The notes under the pieces were generated by a model. The model was given only the letters and a program-made list of their open reading frames with translations. It was not told the DNA's origin and made no database searches. Of a stretch of DNA of 6,750 nucleotides, positions 1 through 5,942 are shown piece by piece. Within the stretch, counting starts at the first letter, position 1. Each line of letters starts with the position of its first letter. A program made the translations under genes and the position numbers. The DNA lies in the NCBI GenBank assembly GCA_009726075.1, contig WLND01000094.1:1-6750 (forward strand), read 5' to 3'. The DNA is from Actinomycetota bacterium. Lineage in GTDB: Bacteria > Actinomycetota > Actinomycetes > S36-B12.

Positions 1-666
1 AAGGACCTCGCTGCTTCCGAGGTACATCAACTGCAGCAGTCGCGGCATGTCGCCGGTCATGCGCCACCATGCCAGCGCATAGAAGCGCATCTGGAACATC
101 GCCTTGGCCTCGAATCGCGGTCCGGGCGCGCGGCCCGTCTTGTAGTCGACGATCCGGATATCGCCCGACGCCGTTCGGTCGATGCGATCGACAAACCCGC
201 GGATCGTGAAGGCATCAGCGATCTCGACCGAGACGGCGAACTCCCGGGCGTGCGGCTCCAGCCGGCTGGGGTCCTCAAGGGCAAAGTACGTCTCAAGCAG
301 CGGCGCCGCCGACGCGAGGATCCGATCAGCGGCGGCGACGTCATCGCCGTCGGCGGCGAGGCCGAGGTCATCGCGCAGCACCTGGGCCGACTCCGGGTCA
401 TCCGCGACCAGGGCCGTCCATGCGCGAGCCAGCAGCGATTGCGCCGAGGCGACGGTGCGGTCGGCCGACGGGAGGTCGAACAGGTGCTCGAGGGTCGTGT
501 GGACGAGGGTCCCCCGCAGGGCCGCCGCAGACGACGTCTCCGGCAAGCGGTCGATCGACCTGAAGCGGAAGAGCAGTGGACAGGTGAGGAAGTCGTTCGT
601 GCGCGATGGCGATAGCGAGCCCGGAAAGTGCGCGAGGGGATCGGGTGGGCAGGCGTGATCAGTCAC
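1..666 (-). CDS. RecB-like PD-(D/E)XK family nuclease, 3' end cut by window edge
   Basis: This is a stand-alone RecB-type nuclease domain, a family acting on DNA in repair or recombination. Its exact substrate is not known to me. Reading the - strand from a GTG at 666 gives 222 uninterrupted codons that leave the window at position 1. Visible motifs, in residues from that start: LSPSRTNDFLTCPLLFRF near 18-35; RGTLVHTTLE at 51-60 with the family histidine (H56); GFVDRIDR at 157-164 (D160, D163); IVDYKTG at 172-178 (D174 and K176, the D-x-K catalytic pair); and FQMRFYA at 191-197 (the QxxxY motif). The arrangement matches the C-terminal nuclease domain of RecB and Cas4-like proteins. The actinobacterial homologue beside trmI (Rv2119 in M. 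tuberculosis) is about 280 residues, so perhaps 50-60 residues lie outside the window. An in-frame GTG at 675 is an alternative start. I prefer 666 because a TANNNT hexamer sits 7 nt upstream, suggesting a leaderless message. No helicase domain is visible. Confidence 0.88.
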   Translation of the reverse strand, partial: MTDHACPPDPLAHFPGSLSPSRTNDFLTCPLLFRFRSIDRLPETSSAAALRGTLVHTTLEHLFDLPSADRTVASAQSLLARAWTALVADDPESAQVLRDDLGLAADGDDVAAADRILASAAPLLETYFALEDPSRLEPHAREFAVSVEIADAFTIRGFVDRIDRTASGDIRIVDYKTGRAPGPRFEAKAMFQMRFYALAWWRMTGDMPRLLQLMYLGSSEVL

Positions 667-673
667 AGCCGCC

Positions 674-679
674 ACCCTA
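674..679 (-). promoter_or_regulatory. Candidate -10 element (TAGGGT) of the RecB-like nuclease gene
   Basis: On the - strand, TAGGGT fits the actinobacterial TANNNT -10 consensus. It is separated by exactly 7 nt (GGCGGCT) from the GTG at 666, which would place the transcription start on the first base of that codon and give a leaderless mRNA. I see no good -35 hexamer at 16-19 bp. The AGGG within the same stretch could instead act as a weak Shine-Dalgarno about 8 nt before the GTG. The call rests on short-motif spacing only. Confidence 0.4.
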
Positions 680-697
680 GGCGACGGGTCAACGCAG

Positions 698-703
698 TAC
701 TGT
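698..703 (+). promoter_or_regulatory. Candidate -10 element (TACTGT) for trmI and the proteasome operon
   Basis: TACTGT matches the TANNNT -10 consensus and lies 7 nt before the ATG at 711, so transcription could begin at the A of the start codon. No Shine-Dalgarno-like purine run precedes this ATG, in contrast to the ARC, prcA and pafA starts, which fits leaderless translation. No clear TTGACA-like -35 is present at the usual distance. This would be the first promoter of the rightward operon. Confidence 0.45.
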
Positions 704-710
704 TCGGCAA

Positions 711-1634
711 ATGGCCGAACCGACGTATACCCGCCGTGGAGCATTCGCCTTCGGCGACCTCGTCCAGTTGACCGACACCAAGGGAAAGCTGTACACGATC
801 ACCCTCACCCCCGGGAAGTCATTCCATACCCATCGGGGTGCGATCGAGCATGATGCCATCGTTGGGCTCGAGCAGGGCTCGGTCCTCATGGGCTCCGGTG
901 GCAACGCCTTCCTAGCGCTGAAGCCATTGCTCGACGACTTCGTCCTGTCGATGCCTCGAGGCGCTGCGGTGATTTACCCCAAGGACTCGGCCCGCATCGT
1001 TGGGCTCACCGGACTTGGGCCGGGCTCCCGGGTCGCCGAGGCCGGGGTCGGCTCCGGGGCCCTCACCTGCTCACTCCTGAGGGCGGTCGGCGGCACAGGC
1101 CATGTCTACAGTTACGAGCGCCGTGAGGAGTTTGCGGCGGTCGCCGCGAAGAATGTCGATCGCTGGTTCGGCATGACCCCCGAGCACTGGACCCTCACCC
1201 TCGGCGACCTTGCCCACACCCTCGTGCAGCGCGACCTCGATGCCGTCGTGCTCGACATGCTCGCACCGTGGGAGTGCCTCGAGGCCGTGGCAGCATCGCT
1301 GTCGCCGGGCGGAGTGCTCGTCGGCTATGTCGCGACGACGACTCAGATGTCGAAGCTGGTCGAGTACATGCGCGTTTCCGGCGACTGGACCGAGCCGCGA
1401 GCCGAGGAATCACTCATCCGCACCTGGCACCTCGATGGCCTCGCCGTGCGCCCCGACCATCGCATGATCGGCCACTCGGGGTTCCTCGTTGCGGCCCGGC
1501 GCCTTGCTCCAGGCGCGGTCCTGCCCGTCCGTCGACGCAGGCCGGCTCCTGGCGCCTACGGCGAGGACTACAGCGGTCCAGGGGCAACGGCCGACACCGC
1601 GCTGAGTCCTGCCGCCGAGGCCGAACCGGGTTAG
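711..1634 (+). CDS. trmI: tRNA (adenine(58)-N1)-methyltransferase, TrmI family
   Basis: The enzyme uses S-adenosylmethionine to methylate N1 of adenosine 58 in the tRNA T-loop; bacterial TrmI works as a homotetramer in the cytoplasm. The 307-residue protein has the family N-terminal domain (THRGAIEHD at 40-48; GSVLMGSGGNAFLALKPLL at 56-74). The Rossmann-type methyltransferase core follows: SAM motif I AEAGVGSGALT at 109-119, the acidic strand YERREEF at 134-140, and LDMLAPW at 181-187, whose Asp182 matches the conserved catalytic-site aspartate. The end of the core, SGFLVAARRLAPG at 256-268, is typical of actinobacterial members. Beyond it lies a Pro/Arg/Ala-rich tail of about 40 residues, making the protein somewhat longer than the roughly 280-residue mycobacterial enzyme. 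The ATG at 711 gives the expected N-terminus (YTRRGAFAFGDLVQL) and has no Shine-Dalgarno. The gene is divergent from the RecB-like nuclease and 29 bp upstream of ARC, a neighbourhood known in actinobacteria. Confidence 0.95.
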   Translation: MAEPTYTRRGAFAFGDLVQLTDTKGKLYTITLTPGKSFHTHRGAIEHDAIVGLEQGSVLMGSGGNAFLALKPLLDDFVLSMPRGAAVIYPKDSARIVGLTGLGPGSRVAEAGVGSGALTCSLLRAVGGTGHVYSYERREEFAAVAAKNVDRWFGMTPEHWTLTLGDLAHTLVQRDLDAVVLDMLAPWECLEAVAASLSPGGVLVGYVATTTQMSKLVEYMRVSGDWTEPRAEESLIRTWHLDGLAVRPDHRMIGHSGFLVAARRLAPGAVLPVRRRRPAPGAYGEDYSGPGATADTALSPAAEAEPG

Positions 1635-1637
1635 AGT
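1632..1637 (+). promoter_or_regulatory. Possible internal -10 element (TAGAGT) before ARC
   Basis: TAGAGT overlaps the trmI stop codon and fits TANNNT. Initiation 6-8 nt downstream, around 1644-1646, would give a leader of roughly 20 nt containing the strong Shine-Dalgarno before ARC. No -35 match is visible at the usual spacing. TANNNT is a loose motif, so this is only a candidate second promoter that would let ARC and downstream genes be expressed apart from trmI. Confidence 0.28.
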
Positions 1638-1652
1638 CGTTGCAGACGCCCT

Positions 1653-1659
1653 GAGGAGG
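1653..1659 (+). promoter_or_regulatory. Strong ribosome binding site (GAGGAGG) fixing the ARC start
   Basis: GAGGAGG is close to a perfect anti-16S match and sits 4 nt before the GTG at 1664. It selects that GTG as the ARC start and implies that ARC is translated independently of trmI. Confidence 0.75.
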
Positions 1660-1663
1660 ATTC

Positions 1664-3325
1664 GTGGACACGCCAGACACACCCGGTCGCCGAGTCGATG
1701 ACGCTGACGGGGGCATCCAGCAGATCCGGGGCGAACTCGCTGCCCAGAAGGACCACAACGCGCGGCTGATCGCGACCCTGCGCGATGCCCGGGAGCAGAT
1801 CGTCACGCTCAAGGCCGAGGTCGATCGGCTCGGTGAGCCGCCGAGCGGCTACGGCACATTCCTCGCACTGCACGAGGATGGCTCAGTCGACATCATGGCG
1901 AGCGGCAAGAAGCTGCGCGTTGCCGTGAGCCCCGCCGTGGATGCCGCTGCCCTCGTCGCCGGGCAGGAGGTCATGCTCAACGAGGCCATGAACGTCGTCG
2001 CCGATCACGCATTCGAAAGCATTGGCGAGCTCGTCACCCTCAAGGAGGTCCTTGCTGACCGCGAGCGAGCCCTCGTCGTCGGCACCGCGGACGAGGAGCG
2101 GGTGGTTCGCCTCGCTGCACCGCTGCGCAACGTCCGGCTCCGGGCGGGCGACTCGCTGCTCTACGACGCGCGCTCCGGCTACGTTACCGAGCAGGTGCCG
2201 AAGTCCGAGGTCGAGGAACTGATCCTCGAAGAAGTCCCCGATATCGACTACTCCGACATCGGCGGCCTTCGAGACCAGATCGACACCATCCGCGACGCGG
2301 TCGAGCTGCCCTTCATGCACCCCGAGCTGTTCGCTGAGCACGCACTCATGCCACCGAAGGGAATCCTGCTCTACGGCCCGCCGGGATGCGGCAAGACGCT
2401 TATCGCCAAGGCCGTCGCGAATTCGCTGGCCAAGAAGGTCGCCGAACGCCAGGGCCTGGACGAGGGCCGCAGTTTCTTCCTGAACATCAAGGGTCCCGAA
2501 CTGCTGAACAAGTACGTCGGCGAGACCGAGCGCCACATTCGCCTGGTGTTCCAGCGCGCCCGGGAGAAAGCCTCGGAGGGCATGCCGGTCATCGTCTTCT
2601 TCGATGAGATGGACTCGCTGTTTCGCACGCGCGGCTCGGGGGTCTCCAGCGATGTCGAGAACACGATCGTGCCCCAGCTGCTCAGCGAGATCGATGGCGT
2701 CGAGACTCTCGAGAACGTCATCGTCATCGGGGCTTCGAACCGTGAGGACATGATCGACCCGGCGATCCTTCGCCCGGGGCGCCTCGACGTCAAGATCAAG
2801 ATCGAACGGCCGGACGCAGAGGCTGCCCGCGAGATCTTCAGCAAGTACCTCGTGCCAAGCCTGCCCCTTCATGAGAGCGATCTCGCGGAGCATGCCGGCG
2901 ATCGTGCGATCACCTGCAGCGCCATGATCGACCGAGCCGTCGAGCGCATGTACTCCGAGGCCGACGAGAATCGTTTCCTCGAGGTCACCTATGCCAACGG
3001 CGACAAGGAGGTGCTGTACTTCAAGGACTTCAACTCCGGGGCCATGATCGAGAACATCGTCTCGCGCGCGAAGAAGTCGGCGATCAAGGCGTTCTTGGAC
3101 TCGGGGGAGCGCGGCATCAGGGTCCAGCACCTGCTCGATGCCTGCGTCGACGAGTTCCGCGAGAACGAGGACCTCCCGAACACGACGAACCCCGACGACT
3201 GGGCGCGCATCTCGGGCAAGAAGGGGGAGCGCATCGTGTTCATCCGAACGCTGATCCAGGGCAAGAAGGGCAGCGAGGCGGGTCGGTCCATCGCCACGGT
3301 CGCGAACACCGGTCAGTACCTGTGA
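1664..3325 (+). CDS. arc (mpa): Proteasome-associated AAA ATPase ARC/Mpa
   Basis: This hexameric unfoldase recognises pupylated proteins, unfolds them with ATP and feeds them into the 20S proteasome. The protein has 553 residues from a GTG start. A heptad-like coiled coil spans about 17-57 (IQQIRGELAAQ through LKAEVDRLGEP), the region that binds Pup in the family. OB-fold interdomain sequence runs about 60-175, and the AAA+ module from about 195. Motifs: Walker A GPPGCGKT at 238-245, pore loop KYVGE at 293-297, Walker B VFFDEMD at 311-317, sensor 1 Asn359 in GASNR, and candidate arginine fingers R370 and R373 in LRPGRLD. The extreme C-terminus is GQYL, the penultimate-tyrosine motif that docks into the PrcA ring. 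Before the coiled coil there are only about 16 residues, fewer than in mycobacterial Mpa (about 609 residues in total). The gene lies 29 bp after trmI and 25 bp before dop. FtsH and Cdc48-type ATPases are excluded by the coiled coil/OB layout, the GQYL tail and the context. Confidence 0.98.
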   Translation: MDTPDTPGRRVDDADGGIQQIRGELAAQKDHNARLIATLRDAREQIVTLKAEVDRLGEPPSGYGTFLALHEDGSVDIMASGKKLRVAVSPAVDAAALVAGQEVMLNEAMNVVADHAFESIGELVTLKEVLADRERALVVGTADEERVVRLAAPLRNVRLRAGDSLLYDARSGYVTEQVPKSEVEELILEEVPDIDYSDIGGLRDQIDTIRDAVELPFMHPELFAEHALMPPKGILLYGPPGCGKTLIAKAVANSLAKKVAERQGLDEGRSFFLNIKGPELLNKYVGETERHIRLVFQRAREKASEGMPVIVFFDEMDSLFRTRGSGVSSDVENTIVPQLLSEIDGVETLENVIVIGASNREDMIDPAILRPGRLDVKIKIERPDAEAAREIFSKYLVPSLPLHESDLAEHAGDRAITCSAMIDRAVERMYSEADENRFLEVTYANGDKEVLYFKDFNSGAMIENIVSRAKKSAIKAFLDSGERGIRVQHLLDACVDEFRENEDLPNTTNPDDWARISGKKGERIVFIRTLIQGKKGSEAGRSIATVANTGQYL

Positions 3326-3350
3326 GCCAAGAAGAACGGGGCTGCGCGCG

Positions 3351-4874
3351 ATGACCGTCCATCGAGTGATGGGCATCGAGACCGAGTACGGCATCAGCGT
3401 CCCCGGGCACCCGACCATGAACGCGATGGTCTCCTCGACCCACATCGTCAACGCCTACGCCCAGCATGTGCTTGCCGGCGGACGTCGAAAGCCCCGCTGG
3501 GACTACGACCTCGAGTCGCCGCTGCGCGATGCCCGGGGTTTCGACATGTCGAGGTCAGAGGCTGATCCGACCCTGCTCACCGACGACGATCTCGGGCTCG
3601 CGAACGTCGTCCTGACCAATGGTGCGCGCCTCTACGTCGATCACGCGCACCCTGAGTATTCGGCCCCCGAGGCGACGAACCCCCGCGATGCAACGCTCTG
3701 GGACCGGGCCGGAATGCAGGTCATGGAGCGGGCGGCCGCCCTGGCATCGGCAAGCGGAGTGACCCCCCCGATCCTGCTCTACAAGAACAACACCGACAAC
3801 AAGGGTGCCTCCTACGGCACGCACGAGAACTACCTGATGCGGCGCTCGACCCCCTTTGCCGACATCGTCCGCCATCTCACCCCGTTCTTCATCACTCGCC
3901 AGGTCTTCAGCGGCTCAGGTCGCCTCGGAGTAGGCCAGGATGGTCGCTCAATGCGCTACCAGCTCAGCCAGCGCGCGGATTTCTTCGAGGTCGAAGTCGG
4001 CCTTGAGACGACCCTGAAGCGTCCGATCATCAATACCCGCGACGAACCCCACGCCGACCCCGAAAAGTACCGACGGCTGCACGTCATCGTCGGCGATGCG
4101 AATCTGTGCGACCGTGCCACCTACCTCAAGCTGGGTACGACTGCGCTCATGCTCTCGATGATCGAGGACGGGTTCCTCGACGACGTGCAGTTGACGCCAG
4201 CGAATGCGGTTCGCGAGATGCATCAGGTCAGCCACGACACCTCGCTGACCCATGCGCTCGCGCTTTCCAGCGGGGAGCGGCGCACGGCGCTGGACATTCA
4301 GGGGCAGTACTGCGAACTTGCGCGGCGGTACTGCGCGCAGCAGTCCGGCAACGCGATCGACGCCCAGACCGCCGACGTCCTGGACTCGTGGGAGTCGGTG
4401 CTTGACCGGCTGGCAACCGACCGGGCCTCCTGCGCAACCGACGTTGACTGGGTAGCCAAGCTCGAACTGCTCGAGGCGTACCGTGAACGCGATGGCCTCC
4501 AGTGGTCATCCCACCGGCTCCAGGCCATCGACCTGCAGTATTCCGATGTGCGGAGGTCCAAGGGCCTGGCCGCGAGGCTTGAGCAGCGGGGCCGGCTGGC
4601 CCGCATGTTCACCGATGACGAGGTCGGGAGGGCGGTGGTCGCGCCGCCGACGGATACCCGCGCCTACTTCCGTGGCGAGTGCCTGCGCCGCTACCCGGAG
4701 TCGATTGCCGCTGCCTCGTGGGATTCGGTGGTGTTCGATATTCCGGGCCAGGAGCACCTGCAGCGGGTCCCGACCCTCGAGCCGCTTCGCGGCACCCGTG
4801 AGCACGTCGAGGTGCTGCTCGATGCATCGACGACCGCTGCCGATCTCGTCGCGGGCCTGAGCGTCTCGACCTGA
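3351..4874 (+). CDS. dop: Pup deamidase/depupylase Dop
   Basis: Dop converts the C-terminal Gln of Pup to Glu, making it ligatable, and also cleaves Pup from substrate lysines. It shares the carboxylate-amine ligase fold of PafA and glutamine synthetase and binds ATP/Mg. The 507-residue protein begins MTVHRVMGIETEYGIS, with metal-binding Glu10 and Glu12. A Dop-specific insertion lies at about 42-80 (PRWDYDLESPLRDARGFDM at 48-66), longer than the matching region of PafA. LYVDHAHPEYSAPE at 94-107 holds Asp97, which by position in the motif is the catalytic aspartate (94/95 in studied Dops). Further conserved blocks are YKNNTDNKGASYGTHENYL at 144-162, VIVGDANLCDRATYLKLGT at 245-263, LQYSDVRRSKGL at 395-406 and TRAYFRGECLRRYP at 436-449. 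Upstream is only a weak GGGG about 9 nt before the ATG; Met7 is a less likely start. The Dop rather than PafA identity rests on the insertion, the VDHAHPEYSAPE motif, and a separate pafA start downstream. Confidence 0.97.
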   Translation: MTVHRVMGIETEYGISVPGHPTMNAMVSSTHIVNAYAQHVLAGGRRKPRWDYDLESPLRDARGFDMSRSEADPTLLTDDDLGLANVVLTNGARLYVDHAHPEYSAPEATNPRDATLWDRAGMQVMERAAALASASGVTPPILLYKNNTDNKGASYGTHENYLMRRSTPFADIVRHLTPFFITRQVFSGSGRLGVGQDGRSMRYQLSQRADFFEVEVGLETTLKRPIINTRDEPHADPEKYRRLHVIVGDANLCDRATYLKLGTTALMLSMIEDGFLDDVQLTPANAVREMHQVSHDTSLTHALALSSGERRTALDIQGQYCELARRYCAQQSGNAIDAQTADVLDSWESVLDRLATDRASCATDVDWVAKLELLEAYRERDGLQWSSHRLQAIDLQYSDVRRSKGLAARLEQRGRLARMFTDDEVGRAVVAPPTDTRAYFRGECLRRYPESIAAASWDSVVFDIPGQEHLQRVPTLEPLRGTREHVEVLLDASTTAADLVAGLSVST

Positions 4875-4881
4875 ATCCCGG

Positions 4882-4887
4882 TAGCCT
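4882..4887 (+). promoter_or_regulatory. Candidate -10 element (TAGCCT) directly upstream of pup
   Basis: TAGCCT fits TANNNT and ends 6 nt before the pup ATG at 4894, within the spacing expected if the transcript starts at the start codon. The 19-bp dop-pup gap has no Shine-Dalgarno-like run, so a leaderless pup-prcB-prcA message is possible. No -35 consensus is apparent within the 3' end of dop. The call is motif-based only. Confidence 0.4.
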
Positions 4888-4893
4888 GTCGGT

Positions 4894-5097
4894 ATGTCAC
4901 AGCGTGAGAACGTCGAGCGACGCGCGACCCGGCCCAGCGAGACTGACGAGAGCGTCGAGGCCCCGGCGAAGGCCGAGTCGGTCTCCACGGCCGAACTCGA
5001 TGCAGAAGTCGACTCCATCCTCGACGAGATCGACAGCGTGCTCGAGGAGAACGCAGAGGACTTCGTGAAGTCGTTCGTGCAGAAGGGCGGCCAGTGA
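4894..5097 (+). CDS. pup: Prokaryotic ubiquitin-like protein Pup
   Basis: Pup is the small, largely disordered modifier attached through its C-terminal residue to lysines of proteins destined for the proteasome. The 67-residue protein is close to the usual 60-70. The N-terminal half is polar and low in hydrophobics (residues 1-32). The central and C-terminal part, about 33-62, reads as an amphipathic helix with the family hallmark LDEIDSVLEENAEDFV at 43-58; this segment pairs with the ARC coiled coil. The protein ends VQKGGQ, so it is the Gln form that must be deamidated by Dop before PafA can use it. Lysines available for chain formation or self-pupylation are K26, K59 and K64; K64 corresponds to K61 of M. 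tuberculosis Pup. The gene lies 19 bp after dop, and its stop codon overlaps the prcB start. No Shine-Dalgarno is visible before its ATG. Confidence 0.98.
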   Translation: MSQRENVERRATRPSETDESVEAPAKAESVSTAELDAEVDSILDEIDSVLEENAEDFVKSFVQKGGQ

Positions 5098-5942
5098 GCT
5101 TCGAATTCCGGGCACTCCCCGCCGCGTTCCTTGCCCCCCGTTCGGCGTCGTTCGCCGACTTCCTGGCATCGACCGCGCCCGCGTCACTGCCCCAGCGCAC
5201 GTCGGCCGGCGACCAGCCCCTCCATGCAGCGCACGGCACGACGATCGTGGCCCTTCGGGGGGATTTCGGCGCCGTCATGGCCGGTGATCGCCGGGCCACC
5301 ATGGGCAACGTGATCGCTCAGCGTGACATCGAGAAAGTATTCGCGGCAGACGACCACTCGATGATCGGGATCGCCGGCACGGCGGGCATCGCGGTGGAAC
5401 TCGTGCGACTGTTCCAGGTCGAACTCGAGCACTACGAGAAGATCGAGGGCGTGCCGCTCTCGCTCGACGGCAAGGCCAACAGGCTCGCGAGCCTGCTTCG
5501 GGGCAACCTGGGCCTTGCGATGCAGGGCCTTTCTGTCGTGCCCCTCTTCGCCGGGTACGACATCGATCGCGGGCGCGGACGCATCTACTCGTACGACGTC
5601 ACCGGCGGTCGATACGAGGAGCATGACTTCTACGCGGTCGGTTCAGGCGCCTTCTTTGCCCGGGGATCGCTCAAGAAGCTGTACCGGGCCGATGCATCGG
5701 TCGATCTCGCGGTGACGACAGCGCTCGAAGCTCTCTACGACGCGGCTGACGACGACAGCGCGACGGCTGGCCCAGATATGGCCCGCCGGATCTTCCCGAT
5801 CGTCGGTGTTGCGACCACCGATGGGGTGCGCCTGCTCGACGAATCCGAGGTCGAGTCGCGGGTCGCCCCATTGATTGCTGCGCGCATGACTCGTCCCAAT
5901 GGCCCATTCGCCGGCATGCCCGAGGGAGGCTCATCCTCATGA
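5094..5942 (+). CDS. prcB: 20S proteasome beta subunit PrcB (N-terminal threonine protease)
   Basis: This is the catalytic subunit of the bacterial 20S core, forming the two inner heptameric rings. Translation from the GTG that overlaps the pup stop (GTGA) gives 282 residues. Residues 1-48 are a propeptide, followed by HG|TTIVAL: self-cleavage after Gly48 exposes Thr49 as the nucleophile (Thr1 of the mature form, about 234 residues). The rest of the catalytic set falls at the expected mature positions: Asp65 in AGDRRAT (Asp17) and Lys81 in RDIEKVF (Lys33). Other conserved blocks are GIAGTAG, VELEHYEKIEGVPL, GNLGLAMQGL, FAGYDID, YAVGSGAFFARGSLKKLY and ALYDAADDDSAT. The C-terminus is a short Gly/Ser tail. 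An AAGGGCGG stretch inside the pup end can serve as ribosome binding site, and the 4-bp overlap suggests translational coupling to pup. No downstream start would keep the full propeptide. Confidence 0.97.
   Translation: MSFEFRALPAAFLAPRSASFADFLASTAPASLPQRTSAGDQPLHAAHGTTIVALRGDFGAVMAGDRRATMGNVIAQRDIEKVFAADDHSMIGIAGTAGIAVELVRLFQVELEHYEKIEGVPLSLDGKANRLASLLRGNLGLAMQGLSVVPLFAGYDIDRGRGRIYSYDVTGGRYEEHDFYAVGSGAFFARGSLKKLYRADASVDLAVTTALEALYDAADDDSATAGPDMARRIFPIVGVATTDGVRLLDESEVESRVAPLIAARMTRPNGPFAGMPEGGSSS
5924..5929 (+). promoter_or_regulatory. Ribosome binding site (GGGAGG) for prcA inside the prcB 3' end
   Basis: GGGAGG lies 9 nt before the ATG at 5939. It supports that ATG, which overlaps the prcB TGA, as the prcA start. 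A second in-frame ATG at 5945 has less favourable context and would drop two conserved N-terminal residues. Confidence 0.65.

Noticed and set aside
57..401. A 114-codon - strand frame beginning at 401
   Set aside because: It overlaps the RecB-like nuclease in a different - strand frame and gives an Arg/Ser-rich, motif-free protein. The true frame carries DRIDR, VDYKTG and QMRFYA.
182..658. Two + strand frames (158 and 121 codons) in the first 660 bases
   Set aside because: Both are antisense to the RecB-like nuclease frame, have biased low-complexity composition, and show no domain.
676..681. Palindrome CCTAGG in the divergent gap as a possible operator
   Set aside because: Only 6 bp are symmetric and the flanks do not extend it. 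A chance occurrence is likely, and it overlaps the candidate -10 hexamer.
3326..3350. GC-rich ARC-dop gap as a possible terminator
   Set aside because: There is no stable stem-loop with a following T-run. The 25-bp gap is more consistent with read-through in an operon.
1883..3451. A 522-codon open frame on the - strand, antisense to ARC and the start of dop
   Set aside because: It is a shadow of GC-rich codon use in ARC. The translation is rich in Asp/Val/Leu/Arg with no recognisable domain, while the opposite strand encodes a complete ARC with all motifs.
3948..4253. Several - strand frames of about 90-170 codons opposite dop
   Set aside because: No family motifs or ribosome binding sites, and dop is intact through this region.
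4891..5097. Pup as a novel small acidic peptide
   Set aside because: The C-terminal half with ENAEDFV and VQKGGQ, and the position between dop and prcB, identify it as ordinary Pup.
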